Source: JAUJOE01 sp038252945 (lineage in GTDB: Bacteria > Actinomycetota > Actinomycetes > Propionibacteriales > Nocardioidaceae). From it: 33,540 nucleotides of DNA. Where the stretch lies: contig JBBSHN010000015.1 of NCBI GenBank assembly GCA_038252945.1, positions 1 through 33,540 of the forward strand, read 5' to 3'. Within the stretch, counting starts at the first letter, position 1; the number at the start of each line of letters is the position of its first letter. The notes beneath the pieces were generated by a model. That model saw only the letters and a list, made by a program, of their open reading frames with translations, did no database searches and had not been told where the DNA came from. A program made the translations under genes and the position numbers. This document shows positions 24,622 through 32,137 of this stretch, in pieces.

Positions 24622-25238
24622 CCGCGGTAACAGTCGAAGAACCGCTCCCCCATCACGAACATCCCGACACCGTCGGCCGCCGATGGAGGACCGGTGTCCT
24701 GCTCCTCATCGTGGCCGACGCCGCCTTCTTGTTCAGCCTGGTGTTCAGTTACTTCTATCTGCGGGGCTTGAACACCGGAGGACACTGGTTCGGCCCGCAT
24801 GCACACGCTGCCCCGATCTGGGTGGCGTGGGCCATTGCTGCTGTAGTGGTGGCGAGTGCTGCCGCCTACCGATGGGGTCTGCTGGGGGTTCAGTCCGGGA
24901 ACGTTGGCCGGCTCGGCACTGGGGTCGGCATCGCGATCCTTCTTCTCCTGCTTGATGTCGTTGCCCAGGTGGTGCAGATGGTGGCGCTGCCTTTTGGCAT
25001 AGGACACAACGCGTACTCCTCGAGCGTGTACGTCCTATCGGGTGCCAACCTGTTCCACTTGCTCCTGACCCTGTTCATCGGTGTAGGGATCTGGAACCGT
25101 ACACGCGTCGGCCTTTACAGCAAAGGCAACGAGTGGCAGGTGCGTGTCGCGGGCATCTGGTGGGGTTGGGTGGCGCTCTCTGCAGTTATCGGTGCGGTGC
25201 CGCTGTCCTTCATCTCCACGCCAGGGGTCGGCGGATAG
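24618..25238 (+). CDS. coxC: Cytochrome c oxidase subunit III
   Basis: The 206-residue membrane protein of the heme-copper oxidase subunit III family has five TM helices. The first is 'LLLIVADAAFLFSLVFSYFY' and the last ends near 'ALSAVIGAVPLSFIS'. The His/Pro-rich N-terminus is cytoplasmic. The GTG start at 24618 overlaps the coxA stop (GTGA), as in a coupled operon. It stabilises subunit I and its proton channel. The five-helix form without the first two helices of the mitochondrial protein is common in bacteria. Confidence 0.9.
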   Translation: MTAVTVEEPLPHHEHPDTVGRRWRTGVLLLIVADAAFLFSLVFSYFYLRGLNTGGHWFGPHAHAAPIWVAWAIAAVVVASAAAYRWGLLGVQSGNVGRLGTGVGIAILLLLLDVVAQVVQMVALPFGIGHNAYSSSVYVLSGANLFHLLLTLFIGVGIWNRTRVGLYSKGNEWQVRVAGIWWGWVALSAVIGAVPLSFISTPGVGG

Positions 25239-25246
25239 GATCCTCG

Positions 25247-25269
25247 GGCGGGCAAAGAAATTCCCCGCC
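25247..25269. terminator. Hairpin between convergent coxC and small membrane protein genes
   Basis: GGCGGG (25247-25252) pairs with CCCGCC (25264-25269) around an A-rich 11-nt loop, 8 bp after the coxC stop. It sits between convergent genes and could serve both. There is no T-tract. Confidence 0.35.
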
Positions 25270-25284
25270 GAATCGCAGGCAGGG

Positions 25285-25485
25285 TCAGCGTCGCTGAGCC
25301 CAGCGGATCGTGGCCACGCCGAAGCCGAGCAGGAACAATCCGCCCACCATCACCAGCGCCCAGCCGACCGCCGAGTGCAGCCAGAGTGCCATCGGATAAC
25401 CGAGGCCATAACTGATCAAAGCTCCGGATCCGAAGATCCGCTGCCCTTGTGACAGGCCTGAATTCCCTTGTCGCACAGCCATCAT
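25285..25485 (-). CDS. Small membrane protein beside the oxidase genes
   Basis: The protein has 66 residues, or 65 from the second of two adjacent ATGs (25482). Two hydrophobic stretches are visible, about 19-36 ('SGALISYGLGYPMALWLH') and about 39-58 ('VGWALVMVGGLFLLGFGVAT'), followed by a basic tail. It resembles the small accessory subunits often found near bacterial terminal oxidases, but I cannot assign it to a family. It lies 95 bp downstream of the Sco-TlpA gene in the same direction. The ribosome binding site is weak. Confidence 0.55.
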   Translation of the reverse strand: MMAVRQGNSGLSQGQRIFGSGALISYGLGYPMALWLHSAVGWALVMVGGLFLLGFGVATIRWAQRR

Positions 25486-25579
25486 TTTGGTCGAAGCACC
25501 GCCTTTCTAACCTGAGAGAGAGAGTCTCTGGTCGCAGCTTTTAGTGGCTTTTGCGATGCCCTGCTGGGAGTCCGGCTAT

Positions 25580-26926
25580 TCACTTCTCGGCTTGCAGGGT
25601 GTGCAGGACCTCCTGAAGAGACGCCTGGGTTTGTGGGCCGAAGAGTGCGACGGCGATGCGCCCGTGCCGATCGATCGCCACCGTCGTCGGTAGCCCCATT
25701 GCATGAAAGCGCCGCAGAAGTGTTCCGTCTGGATCGCTGAGCATCGCGTAGTGGAGCCCGTATCGCCGCATGAAGGCCAGCGCATTGCTCGGGCGATCGT
25801 TGACGTCAACGCCCAAGAACGAAGCGCCGGAAGGCAGCTTTCGAACGAAGCGGGCGATGTCGGGAGCCTCCTGCTGGCACGGCGTACACCAGCTGGCCCA
25901 AAAGTTGATGAAGGTGACGCGCCCGGGCACGACGTGAGCTGGCTTTCTCCCGGGACTGAGAGGCTGGGCGCCCTGCAAAGAGGGGCTGGGTTTTCGTGCT
26001 GAGGCAGGGATCACCGCTCCGCTGGCGGAGCTGGACGTAGCCGCCGAGGAGGCAGCCGCGGTTGGGGATCCGCTCACTTCAGCGATGACCAGTGTGAGGA
26101 CAACTGCCAAGCCGGCCGTGCAGAGCACCGTGACCGCTGGCTTCGCCGCGAGTCTCTGGCTGAAGCCCTGTGGCAGTGCCGCGCGCTGCGGATCGTCCTG
26201 ATCCTGAGGAGACGCATCGGCGCGGAGGCGAATAACGAGCACCGCTGCGACACTCGCAGCGAAGAGATAGCCGATCAGCGGCAGCACCGGCAGACCGGTT
26301 GAGGCGGCTTGACCCGTCAACGCTTTGACGTCATGAGCGATCAGGGTCGGCGCAATAGGCGAGAGGTAGCCACTGCGCTCATCCCCGGCCTTGTCGACGA
26401 GGTAGACGGCTCCGCTGTGGGCGATGTCGTTGTTCAGCTTTCGGACATCGATGCCGTACGACTGCCAGACTCGGCTCAGCTGCTGCCGGTCCCCCATCAG
26501 CCAATGCCAACGGCCTGACCAGCCCATGTTCGCGGCGAACGTTCGGGCGCTTGACGGACTGTCTTTCGCCGGGTTGACGCTGACGACGACGATGACAGGC
26601 TGCTGACCTCTGGGGAACGCGCGTTGCACCGAGGCGAGTTGAGCGCCGATGGTGGGACAGATCTCCCGACAATGTGTGTCCAAGAAGGTCAGCATCACCA
26701 CGTCACCGTGCAGCGAACCGAGTGAAAGCGGACGACCCGTCTGGTCTGTCAGCCGGATGGGAGGAGCAGGACGCTCGCCCGGTGCCCAGGTGGCGTCACC
26801 CTCGAGGTGACCATCAGCACTGGCGCCCGTCTGGTCGTGTACGACGGCAAGGGCGAGAGTCGACGCTCCAACGGCTGCAAGGAGCGCCGCCACAGCGAGC
26901 AGCGTTAGGCGAGTCAGCCTTGTCAC
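25580..26926 (-). CDS. Sco1/SenC-TlpA fusion: copper chaperone joined to thioredoxin-like reductase
   Basis: This 448-residue protein holds two thioredoxin-fold domains. The first (about 45-205) is Sco-type: 'DTHCREICPTIG' gives the copper cysteines Cys86 and Cys90, and His170 is in 'DIAHSGAVYLVD'. The second (about 325-448) is TlpA/ResA-type: 'WASWCTPCQQEAPDI' gives redox Cys347 and Cys350, with cis-Pro in 'GLPTT'. Three TM helices (about 8-28, 212-234 and 265-282) and the short charged stretch between the last two place both domains outside the membrane. GTG 26926 is preferred over TTG 26932 because AGAGG lies 6 nt upstream. In known systems Sco loads CuA and TlpA-like proteins reduce CuA or Sco cysteines. 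The two jobs are joined here, next to coxB. Confidence 0.92.
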   Translation of the reverse strand: MTRLTRLTLLAVAALLAAVGASTLALAVVHDQTGASADGHLEGDATWAPGERPAPPIRLTDQTGRPLSLGSLHGDVVMLTFLDTHCREICPTIGAQLASVQRAFPRGQQPVIVVVSVNPAKDSPSSARTFAANMGWSGRWHWLMGDRQQLSRVWQSYGIDVRKLNNDIAHSGAVYLVDKAGDERSGYLSPIAPTLIAHDVKALTGQAASTGLPVLPLIGYLFAASVAAVLVIRLRADASPQDQDDPQRAALPQGFSQRLAAKPAVTVLCTAGLAVVLTLVIAEVSGSPTAAASSAATSSSASGAVIPASARKPSPSLQGAQPLSPGRKPAHVVPGRVTFINFWASWCTPCQQEAPDIARFVRKLPSGASFLGVDVNDRPSNALAFMRRYGLHYAMLSDPDGTLLRRFHAMGLPTTVAIDRHGRIAVALFGPQTQASLQEVLHTLQAEK

Positions 26927-27054
26927 AAACAACCTCTGGCATCATGCGCCGGGCGTCTTCCCGCCGCTGACACGAGCCAGCCTACAAGCACGGCTCTCTG
27001 TGCGCGTACCCGACGCAGCTCGTGCCCGGAGCAGCTCCATTCTCTAACGCGTCT

Positions 27055-27078
27055 GGGCGTGCCTCGGCCGGCACGCCC
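27055..27078. terminator. Strong hairpin downstream of the lipid operon
   Basis: GGGCGTGCC (27055-27063) and GGCACGCCC (27070-27078) form a perfect 9-bp GC-rich stem with a 6-nt loop. It lies 112 bp past the last gene of the minus-strand lipid operon and upstream of the Sco-TlpA gene. It acts as a second terminator candidate with 27137-27160. No T-tract follows. Confidence 0.55.
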
Positions 27079-27136
27079 CGGTCGGTGGTGTAGCCAGGCT
27101 TCCCCGGGCACGTGCGGCGGGGATCCGGGACCGCGG

Positions 27137-27160
27137 GGCTGAGCGAGTGCGTGCTCAGCC
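27137..27160 (-). terminator. First hairpin after the SRPBCC gene
   Basis: GGCTGAGC (27137-27144) and GCTCAGCC (27153-27160) form a perfect 8-bp stem with an 8-nt loop, 30 bp past the stop of the SRPBCC gene. This is the natural terminator position for the five-gene minus-strand operon. Confidence 0.55.
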
Positions 27161-27189
27161 GGGGTCACGTCACGGTCGGGGCGAAGCCT

Positions 27190-27618
27190 TCATAGGCGGC
27201 CTAGGGCGTGGGCCATGCCGGCCTCGGCCTCTTTACCGAGCCGAGCGAAGGCCGGTCTCAGGAATGGTGCAACGAGTCGGGCGATGCCCTTGAAGTGAAA
27301 GTCCGCGGTGTAGGTCACCTCTGTGCCGTCGCCCACAGGCCGGAAGGTCATCGTGTCGTGGGCGACGACCGTCTCGTTCTCACCGCGTAGGGCGATGCGC
27401 TGGTTCGGGACGAGCTCCAGCAGCACGTAGGTCAGCTGTGTTTCTCGGCCGACAAAGGTCGAGGTGTTCAGGTACTCGGTTCCGACGTCGCCGGTGCCGG
27501 TGACCCGGACGGTCTTGACCGTGCCCGGGTCCCATTCGGTCGTGGTGGTGAAGTCCGACAGGTAGGTGAAGACCCTGTCCGGGGCCTTTTCGACGGTGAC
27601 TTTCCTGCGCAGTCTCAT
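27190..27618 (-). CDS. SRPBCC family (polyketide cyclase/START-like) protein
   Basis: The 142-residue protein has the typical SRPBCC opening 'VTVEKAPDRVFTYLSDFTTTTEWDPGT' (read as VEKAPDRVFTYLSDF and EWDPGT), the central 'TYVLLELVPNQRIALRGEN' and a long C-terminal helix with 'APFLRPAFARLGKEAE'. The fold binds hydrophobic ligands, which would fit a lipid-modifying operon, but no specific substrate can be named. ATG 27618 overlaps the SDR stop (ATGA) and has GAAAGG 6 nt upstream. It is the last gene of the operon. Confidence 0.87.
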   Translation of the reverse strand: MRLRRKVTVEKAPDRVFTYLSDFTTTTEWDPGTVKTVRVTGTGDVGTEYLNTSTFVGRETQLTYVLLELVPNQRIALRGENETVVAHDTMTFRPVGDGTEVTYTADFHFKGIARLVAPFLRPAFARLGKEAEAGMAHALGRL

Positions 27619-28385
27619 GTATTGCCTTTCGGTCGGGCCGAGGTCGTCGACTTCATGCTCCAGAGGGCGGCCCACGCGCGGGCGGGTACTAGGCGGGCGA
27701 GTTTCATCAGAACGGCCATTCGGGCGGGAAACACGATTTCGACGCGGTCGAGCTCAATTCCGTCGCAGATCGACCGGGCGGCGGCGTCGGCCTCGATGAT
27801 GAAGGGCATCGGGAAGGCGTTGTCGGCTGTGAGGTCGGTGCGTACGAAGCCTGGGCAGATGGTCGTGACGTGGACGCCACTTCGAGCGACGCTGATACGC
27901 AGCGATTCGAGCATGTTGATCTGAGCGGCTTTAGTTGCGCCGTAGGCCTCGGATCCCGCCAGTCCTCGGTAGCCCGCGACCGACGCGATGCCTGCGATGA
28001 CACCGGAGCGTCGGGTCAACATCTGGGGGAGCACCGCGGCGATGGCGTTGCTCATGCCGATCAGGTTGATGGCGACGATTCGGTTGAATGTCTCGGTGTC
28101 CCAGTCGCTGGCGTTCATCTGTTTCCAGTAGCCGGCGGACAGAACGACGAGGTCGATCGGTCCGAGCTCGTGGTGAATTCTTGACGCGGCGGCAGCCAGC
28201 GCCGCGGGGTCGGAGACGTCGGCGGCGACCTCGAGCATGGTGCCGGCGGACACCTCGGCTAGTCGGCCCTCACGTCGGGCGGAGATCGCCACCATTGCCC
28301 CTCGGGACTGAAGCTCGCGGGCGACGGCGGCGCCGATCCCACTGGACGCGCCGACCACCCACGCGACCTTGCCGGTCAGCTCCAT
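27615..28385 (-). CDS. Short-chain dehydrogenase/reductase (SDR)
   Basis: The 256-residue SDR has the cofactor loop 'GASSGIG' near residue 12, 'LSAGYW' at the NNAG position, a catalytic Ser in 'IASVAGYRG' and the Tyr/Lys pair in 'YGATK'. 'CPGFVRTDL' follows the active site. It should oxidise or reduce an alcohol/ketone with NAD(P)H. A C-terminal hydrophobic stretch ('FPARMAVLMKLARLVPARAWAAL') may associate with membranes, as in SDRs acting on lipids. ATG 28385 overlaps the end of the CFA-like gene by 10 bp; the longer upstream reading would lie inside that gene. Confidence 0.88.
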   Translation of the reverse strand: MELTGKVAWVVGASSGIGAAVARELQSRGAMVAISARREGRLAEVSAGTMLEVAADVSDPAALAAAASRIHHELGPIDLVVLSAGYWKQMNASDWDTETFNRIVAINLIGMSNAIAAVLPQMLTRRSGVIAGIASVAGYRGLAGSEAYGATKAAQINMLESLRISVARSGVHVTTICPGFVRTDLTADNAFPMPFIIEADAAARSICDGIELDRVEIVFPARMAVLMKLARLVPARAWAALWSMKSTTSARPKGNT

Positions 28386-29629
28386 AACGGCTGCCGCGTC
28401 ATCTGGAGCTGGCTTACCCCGAGGTAGCCCGTGCGGAACCCCGCCTCGCAATACGCGAGGAAGAACTCCCACATTCGGCGGAAGGTCTCGTCGAACCCTA
28501 GCTGGTGGATCCGGGGCCACTGCTCGTCGAAGCGTTCGCGCCAGAGGTGCAGGGTGCGCGCGTAGTGCGCGCCGAGCTCCCGCCGCTCGGTGACGCGCAG
28601 CGTGGTGTGGGCCGCCAGGGTCTCGTCGATGGACTGCAGTGAGGGGATCATGCCGCCTGGAAAGATGTACTTCTGGATCCAGCCAAACGACCGCTTCGTC
28701 GCCAAGACCCGTTCGTGCGCCATGGTGATGGCCTGGATGCCGACCTTCCCCCCCGGTGCCAGCAGCCGGTCGAGGGCGGCGAAGTAGGCGGGCCAGTAGG
28801 CCTCGCCTACCGCCTCGACCATCTCCACGCTCACGATCGCGTCGTACTCACCGTCGACGTAGCGGTAGTCCTGCAGCCGCAGGTCTACCCGCTCGGAAAG
28901 GCCGGCACGGGCCACCCGCTCGGTGGCGAGGGTGAGTTGTTCGGCGGAGATCGTCACCGTGGTAACCAGAGCCCCGCGTTGTGCGGCCCGGATCGCCAGT
29001 GCCCCCCATCCGGTGCCGACCTCCAGCAGACGCGTGCCGGACGTGACACCCGCGAGGTCCAGGATGCCGTCCATCTTGCGAAGCTGCGCCTCCTCAAGCC
29101 GGGTGGCGGTGATGACGGATTCGCTCTCGTCGAACCACGCCGCCGAATAGCTCATCGTGGGATCCAAAAAGGCCGCGAACAGCTCGTTGCTCAGGTCGTA
29201 GTGGGCGTGGACGTTCTTGCGTGACCCGTCGGGGGTATTCTCCTGGCTGGTCGGAATGCGCTTGTCGGCCATCGTCCGGAGCCGCTGCAGAGGCTCCGGA
29301 ACCAAGCTGGTGAGCCGGGCTGCGAACGGGGTGAGCAGGTCGGCCAGGTCCGTACCCGCTCCGGCGCGCCAGTCGCCGGCCATATAGGCCTCGCCGAAAC
29401 CGATCTTGGCGTCGCGGCCGAGTCGGGCGAAGAACGCCCCTGGGCGAACGATCTCGAATGCGGGGGCGTCTTCGGAGCCGCCGCCGATGCTCGTGCCGCC
29501 GGGATAGGTCGCGTTTACAGGGGCCATCCGGACGGCGCGCTCGAAGATCAGCCGTGCCACGGTTGCGGCCAACGGGGCCCTCGGGGTGCGGACGACGGAG
29601 GGCCACCCGCCGGTAGCGGCGATGGTCAT
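28376..29629 (-). CDS. Cyclopropane-fatty-acyl-phospholipid synthase family methyltransferase
   Basis: The 417-residue SAM-dependent enzyme has motif I 'LLEVGTGWGALAI' (201-213), 'VTISAEQ' and 'SVEMVEAVG' (267-275). It also has the family segment 'FGWIQKYIFPGGMIPS' and a C-terminal 'AYCEAGFRTGY' with Cys394, equivalent to E. coli Cfa Cys354. Compared with E. coli Cfa, the bicarbonate ligands Cys139 and His266 are replaced by Ala162 and Gln299, while Glu272 and Tyr356 remain. It should methylate an unsaturated acyl chain of a membrane lipid; a methyl or furan-precursor product is as likely as a cyclopropane. The ATG follows AAGGGG, 6 nt away. Its start lies 2 bp past the DUF1365 stop. Confidence 0.9.
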   Translation of the reverse strand: MTIAATGGWPSVVRTPRAPLAATVARLIFERAVRMAPVNATYPGGTSIGGGSEDAPAFEIVRPGAFFARLGRDAKIGFGEAYMAGDWRAGAGTDLADLLTPFAARLTSLVPEPLQRLRTMADKRIPTSQENTPDGSRKNVHAHYDLSNELFAAFLDPTMSYSAAWFDESESVITATRLEEAQLRKMDGILDLAGVTSGTRLLEVGTGWGALAIRAAQRGALVTTVTISAEQLTLATERVARAGLSERVDLRLQDYRYVDGEYDAIVSVEMVEAVGEAYWPAYFAALDRLLAPGGKVGIQAITMAHERVLATKRSFGWIQKYIFPGGMIPSLQSIDETLAAHTTLRVTERRELGAHYARTLHLWRERFDEQWPRIHQLGFDETFRRMWEFFLAYCEAGFRTGYLGVSQLQMTRQPLWS

Positions 29630-29630
29630 G

Positions 29631-30395
29631 TCAGACCCCTTTTTGTGCTTGGTGGTGTGGATGACGCAGGACAGGTAGGCGACGAAGCCAGAGGTGGATG
29701 CCGTGCAAACGGATCAGGGCGGAGACCTGTTGCGGCATCAAGGGCTTTCGGATGAACTGGCCGAACACCGCCATGCGGGTCGGCCGGAGGGGCCGGCCGC
29801 GGAAGGTCGCGATGAAGGCCACACTCCCCTCCCGTCGCAGGATGACGGTGCTCGACACGGACTGTGGCGAGAGTGCGAAGCGCAGCTCATAGCGGCCACT
29901 CACGTCGAAGAACGGCGAGACGTGGAACGCCTTGTCCACTGAGGCGACCCCGAATGCGTCGGGGCGAAGAAGGTAGACGTGCCGCTCGCCGTGGGTGTTG
30001 TGGACCTCGGCCACGATGCAGACCAGCTCGTCATCCGCACCGAAGCACCAGAAGACCGACAAGGGGTCGAACACGTGGCCCAGGACGCGCGCGTTGGCCA
30101 GCATGACGATCCGGCTCGACTCACCGAGGCCGATGCCGTTCAGGGACAGGTAGCTCTGAACGTTCGCCCTGATGGACATGCCGGGGTTGCCAAGATGGTC
30201 GGCGGCGCTGAAGCTCGCAAACGGCTTGAGGTACCAAGGCTGTTCGGGCAGCGCGTCCAGGTCGACCAGCCACTGGTACACGCGGCGGCGGAAGGCGTGG
30301 CGCACTGGCCCGGTGCGGTGGTGCGCAACGTGTCCGGTCACGAGCGCCGGCAAGGCCGGGAGTGTCCGGGTGGTGGGGAACAAAGTGGTGGTCAC
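29631..30395 (-). CDS. DUF1365 domain-containing protein
   Basis: The 254-residue protein belongs to the DUF1365 family, which is repeatedly found between a COG2907 flavoprotein and a CFA-like methyltransferase. The opening 'TGHVAHHRTGPVRHAFRRRVY' (read as VAHHRTGPVRHAF and RRRVYQWLVDLD) and the core 'VFDPLSVFWCFGADDELVCIVAEVHNT' (key parts FDPLSVFWC and AEVHNT) are diagnostic. No biochemical role is firmly established to my knowledge. The GTG start at 30395 overlaps the stop of the flavoprotein gene (GTGA). The longer in-frame reading would lie inside the preceding gene. Confidence 0.88.
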   Translation of the reverse strand: MTTTLFPTTRTLPALPALVTGHVAHHRTGPVRHAFRRRVYQWLVDLDALPEQPWYLKPFASFSAADHLGNPGMSIRANVQSYLSLNGIGLGESSRIVMLANARVLGHVFDPLSVFWCFGADDELVCIVAEVHNTHGERHVYLLRPDAFGVASVDKAFHVSPFFDVSGRYELRFALSPQSVSSTVILRREGSVAFIATFRGRPLRPTRMAVFGQFIRKPLMPQQVSALIRLHGIHLWLRRLPVLRHPHHQAQKGV

Positions 30396-31693
30396 CAGAT
30401 CACTCCGAAGTGCTGGGCTGCCTCGACTCCCGAGCGGCACCCGTCCTCGTGGAAGCCCCAGCCGTGGTAGGCGCCGGCGTAGACGGTTCGGTCCGTGGCG
30501 AGCGTGGCCAGCCGCGACTGCGCGGCGACCGCCTCGGGTGTGTAGATGGGGTGCTCATAGCTCATCACCGCGAGCACTGCGTCGGGATTGATCCGCTGCC
30601 GTGCGTTGAGCGTGACGAGGTAATCATCGGGTGAGGTGTGTCCTTGCAGGCGATTCATCCAGTACGTCACGACGGTGGGCTCGTCCGGCGCGGTGCACGA
30701 AGACATCCGGTAGTTCCAGCTGGCCCGTGCCGCACTGGCCGCGGGCAGCACCGCGGCATCGGTGTGCAGGACGGTTTCGTTCGACGAGTAGCCGAATGCC
30801 TTGAGGGTCTGCTCCTCCTGGTCGCTGGGGTCCGCCAGCAGGTTCAGCGCTTGGTCGGCGTGGGTGGCGATCACTATCCGGTCGACATGCGTGACCTGCC
30901 CAGTCGCGTCACGGATCTCGACCCCGTCGGGTCGCCGCGTCACGTCGGTGACGGCGTGCGACCTGCGGACGTTCGGCAGTCTGGTGGCAAGACGATCCAC
31001 GTAGGTTCGCGAGCCGCCGACGACGGTGTACCACTGTGGTGACCCTGTGACGCGCAGCATCCCGTGGTGGTCCAGGAACCGGAAGAGGTGCCGCGCCGGA
31101 TAGAGCAAGGCTGTTTCCCGGCCCGAGGACCAGACGCAGGCCACCAGCGGCACGGCATAGTGCGCCACGAAGTGATCGGTGAACGCCTCGCGTACCAGGA
31201 ACTCGCCGTACGTCGTGAGGTCGCCGTCGCCGGTCCCCCGCAAGAACGCTGAGGCGCTGCGATGGAAGCGCTTCATCTGCGCCAGCATGCGCACGAACTG
31301 CGGGTCGAGCAGCCGCTGCGGCTGCGCCAGGACGCCCCGTACGCCTCGGCCGCCGGCGTATTCCAGACCGCAGCCGTTGCACCGCACGCTCATGCTCATC
31401 TCGGTCGGTCGGACCTCGACCTCGAGCTCGGCGAAGAGCTTGCGCAGCCACGGGTAGGTCCGGTCGTTGTGGACGATGAACCCGGTGTCGACAAGGTGCT
31501 TACTTCCGTCGGAGGCGGTGAGGTCGTGGGTGTGGGCGTGCCCGCCAAGGCGCTCGTCGGCCTCGAACAGCGTCACGTCGTGCGTGCGGCGGAGCAGGTA
31601 GGCGGCGGTGAGGCCCGAGACCCCGGAGCCCACGACGGCTACGGACGGTCGCGCAGACACAGGGGAAATGGCCAGCTGGGTCGAGCTGTTCAT
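30392..31693 (-). CDS. COG2907-type FAD-dependent oxidoreductase (amine oxidase fold)
   Basis: The 433-residue flavoprotein starts with the FAD-binding motif 'VAVVGSGVSGLTAAYLLRR' (18-36) and 'LFEADERLGGHAHT'. The later family segments 'TYWMNRLQG', 'SYEHPIYTPEAVAAQ' and 'TVYAGAYHGWGFHEDG' are typical of the predicted NAD/FAD-binding COG2907 group. Some relatives act as acyl-chain desaturases or oxidases in modified fatty-acid pathways; this is from memory and needs checking. The ATG at 31693 follows GAGAGAGGG. It is the first gene of the five-gene lipid operon. Confidence 0.9.
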   Translation of the reverse strand: MNSSTQLAISPVSARPSVAVVGSGVSGLTAAYLLRRTHDVTLFEADERLGGHAHTHDLTASDGSKHLVDTGFIVHNDRTYPWLRKLFAELEVEVRPTEMSMSVRCNGCGLEYAGGRGVRGVLAQPQRLLDPQFVRMLAQMKRFHRSASAFLRGTGDGDLTTYGEFLVREAFTDHFVAHYAVPLVACVWSSGRETALLYPARHLFRFLDHHGMLRVTGSPQWYTVVGGSRTYVDRLATRLPNVRRSHAVTDVTRRPDGVEIRDATGQVTHVDRIVIATHADQALNLLADPSDQEEQTLKAFGYSSNETVLHTDAAVLPAASAARASWNYRMSSCTAPDEPTVVTYWMNRLQGHTSPDDYLVTLNARQRINPDAVLAVMSYEHPIYTPEAVAAQSRLATLATDRTVYAGAYHGWGFHEDGCRSGVEAAQHFGVIW

Positions 31694-31817
31694 GGCCCTC
31701 TCTCGGCAAGCGGGGATGGTGGAATTGCCCGGTTCGCGTTCAGATGACGCTGCGGCGGTGAGGGAAAGACGGCAAGACGACCAATGTCGAGATGTCGGCG
31801 AGACCTAGCGCGGCGCC

Positions 31818-31856
31818 ACACCGCCCCCACCCTGAAGGTCAGGGTGAGGGCGGTGT
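31818..31856. terminator. Long hairpin after the small gene
   Basis: ACACCGCCC (31818-31826) pairs with GGGCGGTGT (31848-31856), and CACCCTGA (31828-31835) pairs with TCAGGGTG (31839-31846). One C-A mismatch interrupts the 17-bp stem, and the loop is AGG. It lies 40 bp past the stop of the small gene at 31897, so it probably ends the ferritin-like/small-gene transcript before the lipid operon promoter. No T-tract follows. Confidence 0.65.
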
Positions 31857-31896
31857 CTAGCTGCCTGCTCCGCGGGTGCGTGAGCGAGTTGGATCG

Positions 31897-32058
31897 CTAG
31901 ATTGCGCGACCTTTCTCCGCTCCCGTCGTTACCGCTCCTACTTCAAGGTCAGCAATCGCACTCAACCGCCGAGCACCGTAGTGACGGGGCCTTACCGTCA
32001 GCCAAAGCATCCGAGTCATCACGAGCACCGAGACGACCCAACCCATCGCTTCGTACAT
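31897..32058 (-). CDS. Possible 53-residue small protein
   Basis: The ATG at 32058 has GGAG 5 nt upstream (GGAGTGGCC before ATG), and the frame stays open for 53 codons to TAG at 31897. The product starts 'MYEAMGWVVSVLVMTRMLWL', a hydrophobic segment that could be a short TM helix, followed by a basic 'RPRHYGARR' and a polar tail. I recognise no family. It lies 79 bp downstream of the ferritin-like gene in the same direction and just before a strong hairpin, which supports a real last gene of that transcript. Confidence 0.45.
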   Translation of the reverse strand: MYEAMGWVVSVLVMTRMLWLTVRPRHYGARRLSAIADLEVGAVTTGAEKGRAI

Positions 32059-32137
32059 GGCCACTCCTCAAGTATCCGAAGTGCCCGAGTGTGGGCGTCA
32101 CCTCGCAACGAGACAACGCCCATCTCGGAGCAGTGAA

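Larger units (their letters stand above)
31694..32137. other. Intergenic stretch between the ferritin-like gene and the lipid operon
   Basis: These 444 bases hold a 53-codon small gene on the minus strand (31897-32058) and a long terminator-like hairpin (31818-31856). Bases 31694-31817 should contain the lipid operon promoter; I found no convincing -35/-10 pair. No tRNA-like fold was seen. Confidence 0.6.

Noticed and set aside
26923..27168. 81-codon minus-strand frame upstream of the Sco-TlpA gene
   Set aside because: The product is Arg/Gly/Pro-rich, it runs through two terminator-like hairpins and it lacks a ribosome binding site.
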